Source of the DNA: Prochilodus magdalenae | Lineage: Eukaryota; Chordata; Actinopteri; Characiformes; Prochilodontidae | Direction: 5' to 3' | Length of the DNA: 64,000 nt | Assembly (NCBI GenBank): GCA_024036415.1 | Contig: JAMWET010003453.1 | Span: 16,001 to 80,000, forward strand | Shown: positions 33,111 to 45,212 of the stretch, in pieces | Layout: every line of letters begins with the position of its first letter | How positions within the stretch are numbered: the first letter of the stretch is position 1 | The notes under the pieces: generated by a model | Told to the model about the DNA's origin: nothing | Databases searched by the model: none | The model's input: only the letters and a program-made list of their open reading frames with translations | Program-made: the position numbers and the translations under genes

Positions 33111-34389
33111 GACCCAACATTTTGTTGATGTTTACTTTTGTGCATCATTTGAAACACAGCAGCTGCTGTTTACATACAGTGTGAAACTTTCATGATGTGT
33201 GGTGGACCCGAAAGGCCACAGACTCATTGTGCATGACGGGTCACCATCTGACCCCGTTGAGATACCCATATGAGGTTTTTGGGGCGTTCAGTTGACCTCA
33301 TCGTAAAGTTGCTATTTCGGGACGAATGCTTGATTTTTCTTTAGCCAGCACTATGACGACAGGACAGATGAGATATGCTTAGTCTTCAGTTAAGCCTTTC
33401 ACAGTGTGTCATGTTCGACCGTTGTTTATTTTGTCATTTTGAATTAACCACTGGTGTATGAAAAGACGTTTATTTTCAGTGTATGTAAATGATTTATTAT
33501 ACGCGTAGATATAGTTTTAAGGTTTTTAATGTAAATTAATTTTCACTTAGAAACCAGTATATGTAATTTAAGCAGTTTTTTTAAAAAGACCTTTTTTTCA
33601 TATTTAGCTTCTTCAATTGTACATCCAGAGATGCCCAAACGTATGGCTATGACTGAAAACGTTCAGCCATAGCTATAAGTTTGGGCATCTCCGGCTAGAG
33701 GTTTTGGTTGACTTGATAAGTAAGACCTTTGCCATTTTAGGGCTCCAATACTGCCGACTGAACTTTTTGGATGGAGTCCTGGATGTACAATCGAATCTGA
33801 AAGAGTCTAATGTGAAGGTTATTAACATTGTATATGTAACGTTTTAAACTATTATATAAAGACACATGGTTTAGTTTGAAGGTCCTTTCACTCAGAAGGA
33901 GCAATAACAACGACACATCGAGCTGGTTAAGTGGCTGAATTTCTAGCAGCCCATCTTTGACCAGTGTCAGGGGGATCGGATCCATTAAACCAACACCATC
34001 CTAGTAAGAGAGGTCTCCCGTTTCTGGGACCGTTCGGTAAGTGCTGGGCCCAGAAACAAGGTACGCCCCCGCCCCGACCCACCAGAGCCGCCGCGGCAGC
34101 TTTGGAGCTTTGAGACGGCCGTAACCCTAGAGCTGAACTCTAACATTTAGCTTTTGTCTTGTTCAAAGCGTCAGGCGGAGGAGGGATTGTCTGTCTGAGT
34201 TTGTCATAAAGGAGGGGCCACACCCTTCACGCAGCTCTATATTGTGCAGCAGGGCTGTATTACACGTATGGATGGTGCACCTGTTGTTCAGGTAGTCTGA
34301 TACTCCAGTCAAATGTGTGTACGCTTCTGTAGGAGTGTGTGTGCCAGAGAACGTTCCCACCAGATTCATCCGATCTAAACTATAAACTC
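33111..34389. other. intronic non-coding sequence around the palindrome
   Basis: Apart from the palindrome at 33625-33694 no feature is recognised. Sequence near 33430-33610 is AT-rich. No supported coding region. Confidence 0.4.
33625..33694. repeat. near-perfect 70-nt palindrome
   Basis: Two arms of about 33 nt centred at 33659/33660 pair at 29 of 33 positions: left arm with GAGATGCCCAAACGTATGGC, right arm with AAGTTTGGGCATCTCC. The loop is only about four bases. It is a candidate short palindromic MITE or cruciform; a transcribed hairpin is possible but unsupported. Confidence 0.85.
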
Positions 34390-35070
34390 AAACTCTCTCT
34401 CTCTCTCTCTTCTCTCTCCTCGTTCTCTCTCCCTCTACACTCTTCTCTCCCTTCTCTCATCTCTACTCTCTCCTCTCTCTATCTCTCCTCTCTCTCTCTC
34501 TTCCTCTCCTCTCTCTCTCCTCTCTCTTTTCTCTCTTTCTCTTCACCTATCTACTCTCCCCCTCCCTGATCTCTCTTGTGCCTTACCTTGGTCACTATGC
34601 GTCTGTACTCCCAACATTCAATCTTATTGCTCCTCCTCTCCTGTCTCTCTTGTCTCTCTACTCTTCCTCCCCTCTCCTCCCTCTCGTCGCTCTCTCTTCC
34701 TCTCTCTCTCTCCTGTCTCTCTCCATCTCTCTCTCCCCTCCCCCCGCTCTCTCTCTGTCCCTCTCTCTCGACTCTTGCAGTCACCTCATCTCTATACACT
34801 TAGTCTCCATCCAACCTCACCATCTCTCTAAATTACCTTCTTTCTCGTCTCTATGTCTTTCTGTACTCTTATCTCCCTATCTTCTCTCTCTCTCTCTCTT
34901 CAGCCTATGTCTCTCTCTCTTTTCTTCCCTTTGTCCTCTGCTTTCTCAGGTCTCTGGTCTCCATTTACTCTACCTTTCTGTACTCTAGCTTTCCTGGTGT
35001 GTCTCTCTCTCTCTCTCTCTCTCTTCTCTTCTCTCTCTCCTCTCTCTTCATCTCTCTCTTCCTGTTTGTG
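34390..35070. repeat. CT-rich microsatellite-like tract
   Basis: Imperfect (CT)n with CTCTCC, CTCTTC and CTCTA interruptions over nearly 700 bp, with a less pyrimidine-rich gap at about 34566-34625. The opposite strand gives arginine/glutamate-rich open frames (RERERE), a known artefact of GA repeats. Confidence 0.9.
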
Positions 35071-35690
35071 CGGTGAGCTTGGGTGATTAGGTCGACAGCA
35101 ATCCCTCCGAACGCAGAGGTGCAGGACTGCACACAGCCCTAGGAGATGTGCGCATAATATTTAAGATGAGTCATGGAGGGCAGGTGGTAAACTCGTGTGT
35201 CAGGTTTATAAGGCTCTGTGGAATGGAAAGCTGCCAGTCATTAACCTACTGTTGATATCAGAAGTAAACATGTCGTAAGTGCAGCTTAAATGGAAGGGGA
35301 ACTCGAAATTCAATTAAATGTGCCATTGTAGAAAGACTGGACAGCTCAGATTCCTTTACAGAGGTGATAACAGGTGATAGCATTTCACACTAAACCTCTC
35401 TGGATGACTTCGTTCACGTCTGTTTATATATGCAGAAACATTTTAGGGCAGCACAAATACTAATGTGTAGTAATCAGAAAAGGGTCAGAGGTCGTCAGTA
35501 ATGGGAGGATGGAAGGAACAATATTTTGTCAACGTAGTTTCTCCAGAAAATCGTCTTTTAATGAATGTTGGAGAAACAAGAGTCCCTTTGGAACAGCTAT
35601 ATCGGTCCATTCCTCATGAGACATGCTCGCCTTCTGATGGGTCTGAAAAACTGAACTCAGCATCACGGCTTTACTCGATGATATTCAGAA
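35071..35690. other. intronic non-coding sequence, nothing recognised
   Basis: Unique-looking sequence between two CT tracts. The first part of a 265-codon frame (35501-36298) starts here. It has a methionine and some 60 non-repetitive codons before running into the CT tract, but no domain, and the body is microsatellite. Confidence 0.45.
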
Positions 35691-35789
35691 ATTTCTCTTC
35701 TCTCTTCTCTCTCTCTTCTCTCTTCTCTCTCTCTCTCCTCTCTCTCTCTCTTATCTTCGCGTCTCCTCTCTCTTTCTCTCTCTCTCTTT

Positions 35790-35827
<38 letters not shown>

Positions 35828-35863
35828 TCTCTCCTCTCTCTTCTCTCTCTCTCTCTCTCTCTC

Positions 35864-35897
<34 letters not shown>

Positions 35898-36045
35898 TCA
35901 CATCTACCCTCTCTACTCTTATCTCTCTCTCTCTCTATTCTATTCTCTCCTCTACTCCGTCTCTCTCTCGTTCTCTACGCCTCTCTTCTCTCTCTCTCTC
36001 TCTTGTTCTCCTCTCTCTCTACATGGTTACCTCTATTGTACCTTC
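35691..36045. repeat. CT microsatellite
   Basis: Dense TCTCTC runs with occasional TTCTC, the purest between about 35770 and 35900. Low-complexity serine/leucine and RERE frames on the two strands are not genes. Confidence 0.95.
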
Positions 36046-37339
36046 TGATCTCTCTACCTCTTTCTTCTTAAACATCCGCATTGTAAACCATTATTGTACG
36101 AAAAGTGTTTACATTTATACAACAGCAGATCATGTTAGTGAATGTATAAGTTCATGTTGGTTATGGTTTTCATTTACGGTAACTGTATTCCTACATGCTG
36201 AAATATTCCTACTAATAATATCTCAAGTGTTTTTGTTTTGTTTGTTTTTCCCCACATGCTTTCATAATCGTCCTAGAAATAAACATTCCACTGTATGAAA
36301 GCTTATTTCCTGATGTCAGGGATGTGTGGATGAATACAGCCTGCCATAAAACGTGTTGGGCTGTAGATCTCAGACGTTTAGCGAGGGCATCCTTTCAGGT
36401 TATCATCTTGTCAAAGATTAATCTGGTGGTGTAAACTGAAAACCGGCTCCGGGTGGTTTATCAGGGCCTTCCAGAGGAATTTGCATATGTTGGAGGTTCC
36501 CTGGCTGAGGGTCATTTTCCTCTAATTTGTTTGCCTAAGCCTTCTCTTACTTTCTCGTTTCGCTGCTGTTCCAGTTCTCACGTGTTACCTCACGCAGCCG
36601 GAACAGGTTACAGCCGAAACTAATCCGGACACCACGGATGCTGTATATTAGGGATTGCTCCTCCTCATTCCAGTGGGATTTGTTGTATTCTTAATATGCT
36701 TAACCATTCTGCGGGGCACATTCCCTGTATTCAGTTCTTGTGTGAGAGATGGGAATGGTATGTAGCACAAAGGTCAAAGCCGTCTGATCCTGAGTCAGTA
36801 GCTTGAGAGCACAACATGGAGGAGTAGTGCTACATCCTGTGGTGGGGATATGCTTTGCTGCGTGTTAAACACAGACTGCTGAACCAGTGGTTGATCAGCT
36901 TGGCTGTATTGTCGTAACCAAAGTAATGTACTTTCCTGGACTCTATAAATGAAATGTGTTATTAAAGCATCCCAGGAAAACGCCGGTTTGGAGCTGTGAT
37001 TGGGCCGGATAATCACAGCTCATAGTAAAAGCTTTGGATGTAGTGGTACAGGAATGTCGGGATAATTATCATCCGTGGGATTTATTACGTCATATTACAT
37101 CACAATAGCATGTTGTGGATATCGTCAGCACTGACCAGCTGCATGCTTCACTGCACATGCAGTATAGCTGGTCCTGATTCACTGTATCAGGTGCAGTGCA
37201 AGAAGTCAAACATTAAGTGAGGAAACCCACCCTAAACATCGTGAACACAATATTTTAAATATCATTATGCCTATAGTTTTTGGCAATATGTTGGGTTGAT
37301 GCTGATATCTGTGTTATATCTGCTGCCATAATAAGTTTT
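36046..37339. other. intronic non-coding sequence, nothing recognised
   Basis: About 1.3 kb without a gene, RNA or repeat I can name. Confidence 0.45.
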
Positions 37340-37559
37340 TATATATATTATGTGGGTTGACACACTGACACACACACTTATACATCTATCATGATACATA
37401 ACACACAGTTCACATTACCACACACAACACAAACATACACGTGTATATATATATTATTCCTATGGTATGCAGATATAACACAGATATAAATCTTCTATCT
37501 ATTATATATCTAGTCTATATATATATCTAGATCTATCCTATAATATATATATATATATA

Positions 37560-37603
<44 letters not shown>

Positions 37604-37640
37604 CGTGTGTATTATATATTTATAAATAAAATAAATATAT
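37340..37640. repeat. AT/AC microsatellite cluster
   Basis: ACAC-rich words (37358-37440) pass into TATATA tracts (about 37446-37625) with the longest alternating TA run near 37570-37598. A candidate for strand slippage and DNA unwinding. Confidence 0.85.
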
Positions 37641-38117
37641 AAAAAATGAAATAAATATGAACATTTTGAGAGTGTTTGAGAAGGAAAAGGTACAGATATT
37701 GTAGAACAGCAGTCCACGGTTTGCTTTTCTAAAGTATGATAAAAAAAAAAACTTTTAGCTGCTGATATATTGACGTATTAATAATTGTGATTACCAAATA
37801 AATATTATTATTAATTTTTGATTAGTGGATGCAGCTACTAAAGCAGAAACCAGACTGACTGATTAGCTGTTTTGCTTTCTAGCTACGCATGCTTGCATTA
37901 CTCACTGCTGCCCCCTAAAGGCATTGTGGCACAAATGTGTTGTAACATATGGGGAAAGTAAACGTGATCAGATAAAATGAATAGCTGACCAATTATCATG
38001 TCCGTTATATCAGTCCACTTTGTTGTTCTGAAATTAACATTAACATATAACTTAACTTAATTTATAATATAACATATATTATTATGATTTAACATATTTA
38101 ACATATATAGGCAGATA

Positions 38118-38159
<42 letters not shown>

Positions 38160-38849
38160 GATCTGTCTATAGATGTATATGTTTGGGTAGATGGGTTTTA
38201 ATATGTCTTGACTGAAGCGCAGCTCGCGCTAAAGCCTGGTAGCGTTACATGTTTGCTAAAGTGAGAGAAGTGACTGCGTGACTCCATGTCTGCAGCTAAT
38301 GCGAAAGGTATGTAGCATGAATTCCCTAACTGCCTGATCCCAAACCAGTAACTGAGGGTGAAGCTATTCGGCACTGTGCATGCAGATCAAAGCTCATGAG
38401 AGACGTGACCCAGCGTGGCAGCCCGGTGGGTAATCGAAGCACTGACCCTCAATTTAGGGGGAATCTACGTGGAGCGCTCTCCTTTAATTTGGTAGCGTTT
38501 AACTTATGAGCCATATATATCTGCACCAAAACCTCTCGGGCGAGCTGTTTGTGTTCCTGTTGCTAAGGTGCTAAAAGAGAGCGAAACGGAGGGATCCGAA
38601 ATGGAAAGTGTCGTTAAACAGGATGAGTAAAAGCCTCTCCTCGGTGCCACTGCTCCGCTTCGTAAGCAGTGAGCCAGTTTCTGGAGGTTGTTTGTAGTGA
38701 AGCTCTTTTGAAACCCACTGAACTTGTGTGTCTTTTGTGAGGTTGCCGTGTCATTAACTCCCGGTGTAGAAGCCGACTTTGATCCCTGACTCATCCCGGG
38801 AATATTTACCCCCTCGTGCCTCTATGGAGACATCATAAACACTTTTTTT
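37641..38849. other. intronic sequence with a (GT)n tract
   Basis: A clean (GT)n microsatellite of about 19 repeats lies at 38121-38158. Elsewhere nothing is recognised. A 96-codon minus frame at 38504-38794 is not supported by any domain. Confidence 0.5.
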
Positions 38850-39693
38850 GTGTATGTGTGTGTGAGTGTGTGTATCTGCGTGTGTGTGTGTGCGCGCGTG
38901 CGTGTGTGTGATAGAGAGTGTGTGTGTGCGAGAGAGAGAGTGCGTGCGTGTGTGTGTGCGCGCGCGTGTGCGTGTGTGTGTGTCTGTGTGTGCGCGCGCG
39001 TGTGTGTGTGAGAGAGCGTGTGCGCGTGTGTGAGAGAGACTGTGTGTGAGACTGTGTGTGCGCGTGTGTGTTTGCGTGTGAGAGAGACTGTGTGCGCGTG
39101 TGTGCGCGTGTGTGTGTGTGTGTGAGAGAGACTGTGTGTGTGTGTGTGTGAGAGAGACTGTGTGTGTGTGTGTGAGTTCGAGAGAGACTGGTGTCTGTGT
39201 GTGCGAGTGTGGTGGTTGTTGTGGTGGTGAGGGGAGTGTCCTGTGTGTGTCGTGTCGTGTGAGAGTGTGTGTGTGTGTGTGTGTATGCGTGTGTGCGAGA
39301 GAGAGACTGTGTGTGTGTGTGTGTGTGTGTGCGTGTGTGTGTGAGAGAGACTGTGTGTGTGTGTGAGAGAGAGAGAGACTGTGTGTGTGTGTGTGTGTGA
39401 GAGAGACTGTGTGTGTGTGTGTGTGTGTGCGCGTGTGTGTGTGTGAGAGACTGTGTGTGTGTGTGTGAGAGAGACTGTGTGTGTGTGTGTGTGAGAGAGA
39501 CTGTGTGTGTGTGTGTGCGCGTGTGCGTGTGTGAGAGAGCGTGTGCGTGTGTGTGTGTGTGAGAGAGATTGTGTGTGTGTGTGAGAGACTGTGTGCGAGT
39601 GTGTGTGTGTGTCTGAGTGTGTGTGTGAGAGTGTGTGAGTGTGTGTGTGTGAGAGAGAGCGTGTGTGCGCGCGTGTGTGTGTGTGTGAGAGAC

Positions 39694-39726
<33 letters not shown>

Positions 39727-39734
39727 GAGAGACT

Positions 39735-39768
<34 letters not shown>

Positions 39769-39795
39769 CAGTGTGTGTGTGTGTGAGAGACTGTT
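38850..39795. repeat. compound (TG)n / GAGAGACTG array
   Basis: Nearly 950 bp of TGTGTG tracts punctuated by GAGAGAGACTG and GCGCG. The module GAGAGACTGTGTGTGTGTG recurs more than 15 times with variable TG length, so this is a minisatellite of microsatellites. The alternating purine-pyrimidine sequence with GCGCGC parts favours Z-DNA. Repetitive open frames on both strands (up to 321 codons, SHTHTHTHT or CVCVCVCV) are artefacts. Confidence 0.95.
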
Positions 39796-40799
39796 CACTT
39801 TAAGTCAAGGTTTCCAGCACAATGGCCTTTTTCCCTCCTCGGACTCTCTCCCAGTGTCTGATCTCACCAGCCTAACATGTTTTTGTCTGGTTTAATGAAG
39901 TTCCCACTCCTTTCCAGAAAAACAGCTCCGGCAAATTGAATGTTCTTCTGTTAAGTGAGTTTGCTGGTGTGGCTCGCTTTGGTGCGGCACAGGTTTGTAC
40001 CAGCCTTGATGAGCCACGTGAGGCAGGCTGTCTTCCTTTATCGGAAAAAAGAAGCAGTGTGACGTCGGTAGTAGGAGTAGTTGTTCAAATAGACGGAAAC
40101 CTGCAAGAAATAATTTAAATTGAGAGTGTATGAAATGGCATTAGCTGGCTGTCTTTTTTTTTTTTTCGTGCCGAAGTGATCTTGGAAAGAAAGACTAGAA
40201 ACTGATACCGCAGTGCCTTTTCGCTACCGTCCTGCTGCTTGGGTAGTAGTGTGCATGCTCTGACTCGCCACAAAGGTGGGGTTACCTGTAACACGGGATG
40301 TAGTTGCAATGTATTAGATTATTGTAAATATATATTTTCCATTCTGAATCAACAGGATTACCAGAATGGACTATATACTCTAAAAAACATTCTGTGACAT
40401 AATTTCATTGGGGGGGGGGGGGGGGGGGGGGGAGTGTAATGATGTCATATTGCCCAGCCTTGATTGAAATATGTGACCTCCCTAGCAGCATGGCTTCACT
40501 CCATCTACCAAGCCCGCTAGCCTCTCTTAGCCACGAGCTAAGGGGATACTAGCTAAGTACATGCACAGGTTAGCGCCGCATTAGCATGCTGTATTCATTG
40601 TTCCATGGGCTTCTCCACTTGATGCAATGTCTTGAACAACATGTTGGTGTGAGACCCCTCTATCAACACAATGCCGTGGGTTTCTCTTCTTTTCTTTCCC
40701 CCCTTTTTTTCCTTCTCTACCCACATACGTGTTGTGCCGCAAGTGTGGTTTTACACAGGAAGCGTATTGTAAATCATCGGGGTCTCTGAGTTTCTCTGT
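39796..40799. other. intronic sequence with a 23-base G run
   Basis: Contains an uninterrupted run of 23 G residues (40410-40432) and a T-run near 40157-40166. No gene is recognised. The G run can form a G-quadruplex and is a likely site of length error. Confidence 0.55.
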
Positions 40800-40802
40800 T
40801 TC

Positions 40803-40895
<93 letters not shown>
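40800..40895. repeat. (CT)n microsatellite
   Basis: Pure alternating CT for about 85 bases within 40808-40895. A leucine/serine frame over it is an artefact. Confidence 0.97.
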
Positions 40896-40898
<3 letters not shown>

Positions 40899-42716
40899 GC
40901 TGTCTTTTTATCCTCTTTCTTCTTTTCCACTCTGCTCCTCTTGTGACATTCAGGCTTATCTAGACAGTTTGCAGTCAGACGCCAGTCGTCTTAAGCCGAG
41001 AATGGGGGGGGGGGGGGGGGGAGTGGGGGGGCTTGAAATGTGGAAGGCCTAAGAAACTGCGGCGTTGCTGCGCTATTAATATCCTCCCACGCGTGCTGGA
41101 GGACAGCAGGCTGCCTGCCCGCACCCTCACACACTCTGCACACACTCCCACAGCACCTCGGTGGAACCGACACGCCATAGGCCTCAGCATGCAGCTCGCC
41201 AAGGGGGCCCAGGCCTCGGAGTAATTAACCCGCACAGCCGGATTGTAATGGCTGAAAGTGTTTTCAGATGCACCAGTTAGCTTATGTGTAAAACGTTCAG
41301 TAAGTGCAGTTACTGGGAAGTTCCTCTGCTTAACCTTTTAGCGTGGTTATTACTCCATGCGATGGGTACTTGGACCCATCTAGAACACCTCGTGAACTGT
41401 ACAGGGCAAATGAAGACGTGGTGTGGATACTAGGTGGTCTCTGTTAGTAATCAGAAAGGTATAAACCTCTGAAGCGGGTTTTGGAGGTTTTGGCTGATTT
41501 GCTGTTTAGCAGAACAATCCTGTCCTTTGAATTTAGGCCCCAGCATGAGGTGTGTTGACTCAGCCGCAAATGCCGGCCCCCGCTGTGCAGCTCATAGGCA
41601 GCTTGTGGCCTGTGGACGGTTTTGACTGATGCAAAGGCATGGCTGTTGCTTTTATCAGACAATTGTGTCTCATTGCTGTCGCTGCATTGCTTCCCAGCAT
41701 TCATTTGCCGGAGGCAGTGCTTCTGGACCTAACAAACATCTGTAGGAGCAGCTAGCACAGTTGGCACGGTTTGCCAAAGCCTAAAACCGGGTCCTTTGGC
41801 AACACTCAAGTTTCATAATGTGATGTACCTGTGTGAGAAATGATCCAGGTTACAGTCATGTAAACACAAACCTGTTGTTGTTAATGGTGTTTGTTTATCT
41901 CGAGTTCAGCTGCGCCCACACGCTGCCAGCATGAGATAATCTGGTCTAATCTCGTAGAATCTTGAGTTGTTACTGATTCATTTTAGTGTTGACAGTCCAG
42001 ACGTATGGACATCTACGTGTGTGTGCGTGTGTCTGTTTGTTTGTTCCATGTTCTGTTTTTTAATGAAGCTAGTTTGGTGACCGGGTGCTTGGCCCCTTCG
42101 CGAAGCCTCTGCATTGTCTCAGGACTTCCTGTGTTCCCCGAGAGGACACATTCTCAAGTTTTCACACGCTCCTCCAGAGAGTTGGGGGGGGGGGGGCTTG
42201 GATTGTGTGTGTTTGTGGGAGGTTGTATGTGTGTATGTGTGTGTGTGTGTGTGTGTGTTGTAAGCATCTGTGTGTGTGTGTGTGTGTGTGTGATGTGTGG
42301 TTTTGTGTACGCAGTGCACATGATCTGCGGTCAGGCTGAGGTCATGTGTTTGACTCTCTTGCTGCGTGTGTGTGTGTTAAGATGTTCAAGCGTGTTGGAA
42401 AAGTCACGGCTAGCCCCAACAACCTCTCTTACTAATTACGGAACTTCTAGCAACACCGCCTGCCGGAGCGTCTGTGACATTTGAGTGTGTTCGTGTTTGT
42501 TTTTGTATATCTTCAGGACAGAAATGACTCAAAGCCAAAGGGCTTACATGCAGATCCAGAGCGGTCTGGGCTTTTTACAAAAGCTCCATGTTTTGTCGGT
42601 TTGGTTTCTGAGGTTAACGTTCTTATTAGCATGCATGCAGATACCTACACACACATAATACACATGTATCACCTAAAAGATGCACTATAGTGATACCCAA
42701 GGGGACAGTGTTATTT
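40896..42716. other. intronic sequence with G runs and GT tracts
   Basis: G runs of 18 (41004-41021) and 13 (42184-42196) bases and GT tracts at about 42222-42259 and 42269-42292 are visible. Otherwise no gene, RNA or named repeat. A 159-codon frame at 42005-42484 crosses the GT tracts and is not supported. Confidence 0.5.
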
Positions 42717-42718
42717 AA

Positions 42719-42943
42719 TGACATTTACATTTATAGGATTTAGCTGACGCTCTTATCCAGAGCGGCTTACAAGGTTAATCATATTACAGGTGGGCCAGTG
42801 TAGTGTTGGGAGTCTTGCCCAAGGACTCTTATTGGTGTAGCACAGCATAGTCACCCAGACTGGGATTCAAACCCCAGTCTCCCAGTGTGGTGGTGGCTCT
42901 CTGGCAGGCAGTGGTGTTATCCGCTGAGCTGCACCAACCACCT
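42719..42943 (-). mobile_element. tRNA-derived SINE of V-SINE type
   Basis: On the minus strand it starts GGTGGTTGGTGCAGCTCAGC (A-box region, plus-strand 42923-42942), has a B box GGTTTGAATCCC (42862-42873), and ends in GCTCTGGATAAGAGCGTCAG followed by CTAAATCC and an AATGTAAATGT tail (42719-42765). The GGATAAGAGCGTC-CTAAAT tail is the conserved 3' block of vertebrate V-SINEs such as the zebrafish DANA/HE1 kind, mobilised by partner LINEs. It looks nearly full length; promoter boxes are recognisable but diverged. Confidence 0.8.
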
Positions 42944-43867
42944 ATCACTGCTGTTGACACGAAACTGGTATTTTTCAGTTTTTGACATATTTAAAAAATG
43001 CCTGTTGGCCAGTTGGTACATTGTGTGTGAACGTCCCAACAAATGGAGCAAAAGAAATTGGCCCTAAATTACACGGAAAGATGTCTGGATAAAGGAACGT
43101 AGGTTAAAAGTTGATTTTTAGGATTTTGGATACCCAGCTGAAGTAATTCCAATGACAGGTAATTAAGCTCCCGGTGTAACGCCCCCTGCAGTGTTGTAGA
43201 AGTACTGTGATATCCATGATACCCTCAGAAATGGTCGTGGAAATTTATTATAGTAACGCTCAACATTATTATCACCAGGAGATTTTACAAGCTGGGAGTG
43301 CTACCGAAAGCCAGTGGAGCACCTTAACCGAGGTGGAGCACCCATCCCTAATGACTCCCCTTACAATCTGATAGGGATTCTATTCAGTCTACTGTATGGC
43401 CGATAAGAATCAGTCTCCCGTTCCAGGTCTGTGTGTGTGTGTGTTTTCCCCATCTCAGGGCCATCCTGTGTGAACAGTGTGTGGAGGAGAATAGGGGTGG
43501 TGCGGTAAGTGGAGGCACATGATTGAGAAAGGGACGTTCCTGTTCCGTTCATTAGTAATGAAGCACGGTGTGTCTCTGCTTATCTGAATGCTCAGATAGA
43601 AACCAGCTGTTCTAAATCATACGTCCTTCCTCTCCTCCAGTATGCCTCTGTTCCCTACAATAATGCTCACTGTACATTTCTCGTGGAGGGATGGATCCCA
43701 CTGTAATTGGACACACAAGTACTGTATCCTGGAGTAATGACTGCCTAACGGTTTTATCCCAATTCAATTCAGTACAGTAAGCCTGAATGAGTGACCCCCT
43801 TCTTCGTGCGGCAGCGGCGTGGTGTCGGGGGTGTAATGCGATAGGGATGTGCCGAGTTAACGTGCTG
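42944..43867. other. intronic non-coding sequence, nothing recognised
   Basis: No supported gene. A short GT tract occurs at 43430-43444 and the remainder is unremarkable. Confidence 0.45.
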
Positions 43868-44040
43868 TTCTTAAAGGGGAATTCCACCCATGTTTTGAAG
43901 GTTCTGCAGAACTGAGTGGTGGAGATGTAAACAGTGTCATTCAGCAGGCCGGGTTTGCTGTGCAGTGGTTCGGATTTCGTTACAGTGGCGGTGATGGTAA
44001 CCAGGGATCACAGTATAAAGTAGTGATGAATCTGAGTATG
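43868..44040 (+). repeat. diverged copy related to dispersed repeat B/D
   Basis: AAAGGGGAATTCCACCCATG, TGGTGGAGATGTAAACAGTG, GTCATTCAGCAGG and TTACAGTGGCGGTGATGG followed by TAACCAGGGATC parallel the block at 4755-4805 (TAGTGGAGATGTAAGCAGAG, TTCAGAGTGGCC) and 5593-5615 (CAGTGGTGGCGATAGGAACC). Here the two parts are adjacent, as expected of a shorter family member. Confidence 0.55.
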
Positions 44041-44216
44041 TCTTCGTTGGGGACGAAAGCTCTTCAGTCGTCCCACAGCTGCTAACTTTCTATTAGAGGC
44101 ATTAAACTGAAAGGGCTTACAACCCGTGTAACTGTGCCTTGCAATGCACCGTGCAACACTCCGGCTGTACCGTATAGTCCACCTCGGAGTACAATAGCAA
44201 TTATAAAATTCTCATT
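44041..44216. other. short non-coding spacer
   Basis: Unremarkable sequence between the dispersed repeat and the GT array. Confidence 0.4.
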
Positions 44217-44927
44217 TTGATATCTGTATGTGTCTGTGTGTGTGTGTGTATCTGCGCTCGTCTGTCTGTCTGTGCCTGCCTGTGTGTGTATCTGCGTATG
44301 TCTGTGTCTGCGTGTGTGTGTCTGCGTGTCTGCGTGTGTGTGTGTCTGCGTGTGTGTGTCTGTGTCTGCGTGTCTGTGTCTGCGTGTGTGTGTGTGTGTC
44401 TGCGTCTGTGTGTGTGTGTGTCTGCGTGTGTGTGTGTGTGTCTGCGTGTGTGTCTGTGTCTGCGTGTCTGCGCTCGTCTGTCTGTCTGTGCCTGCCTGTG
44501 TGTGTATCTGCGTATGTCTGTGTCTGCGTGTGTGTGTCTGTGTGTGTCTGTGTCTGTGTGTGTGTGTATCTGCGTATGTCTGTGTCTGGTGTGTGTGTGT
44601 GTGTCTGTGTGTGTGTGTCTGTATGTGTGTGTCTGGTGTGTGTGTGTGTGTCTGCGTGTGTGTGTCTGGTGTGTGTGTGTCTACGTGTGTGTCTGTGTCT
44701 GTGTCTACGTGTGTGTCTGTGTGTGTGTGTGTGGTGTGTGTCTGTGTGCGTGTGTCTGTGTGTCTGTGTGTGTGGGTGTGCATCTGTCTGCGTGGTGTGT
44801 GTGGTGTGTGTGTGTGTGTGTGTGTGTCTGTGTGTGTGTCTGTATGTGTGTGTCTGTGTGTGTCTGTATGTGTGTGTGTGTGTGTCTGTGTCTGTGTGTG
44901 TCTGTGTGTGTCTGTGTGTGTGTGTGT

Positions 44928-45001
<74 letters not shown>

Positions 45002-45066
45002 CTGTGTGTGGTGTGTGTGTGTGTGTGTGTATCTGTGTGTGGTGTGTATCTGTGTGTGGTGTGTGT

Positions 45067-45110
<44 letters not shown>

Positions 45111-45212
45111 TGTATGTGTGTGTGTGCGTGTGTGTGTGTGCGTGTGTGTGTGTGTGCGTGTGTGTATCTGTGTGTGCGTGTGTGTGGGTCTGTGTGTGTG
45201 TGTGTGTGTTTA
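44217..45212. repeat. compound (TG)n / TCTG array with a 216-bp internal duplication
   Basis: About 1 kb of TGTGTG tracts with TCTGCG, TCTGTG and TATCTG interruptions. The distinctive segment CTGCGCTCGTCTGTCTGTCT begins at 44252 and again at 44468, 216 bp apart, with matching sequence for about 75 bp after each, so a block has been duplicated. Cys/Val and His/Thr low-complexity frames of up to 364 codons run through in all six frames and are not genes. Confidence 0.95.

Noticed and set aside
35671..35901. Arg/Glu-rich RERERE frame, possibly a nuclear RE-domain protein
   Set aside because: It is the minus strand of a CT microsatellite.
38833..39798. 321-codon minus-strand open frame SHTHTHT
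   Set aside because: Pure translation of a compound GT/GA microsatellite.
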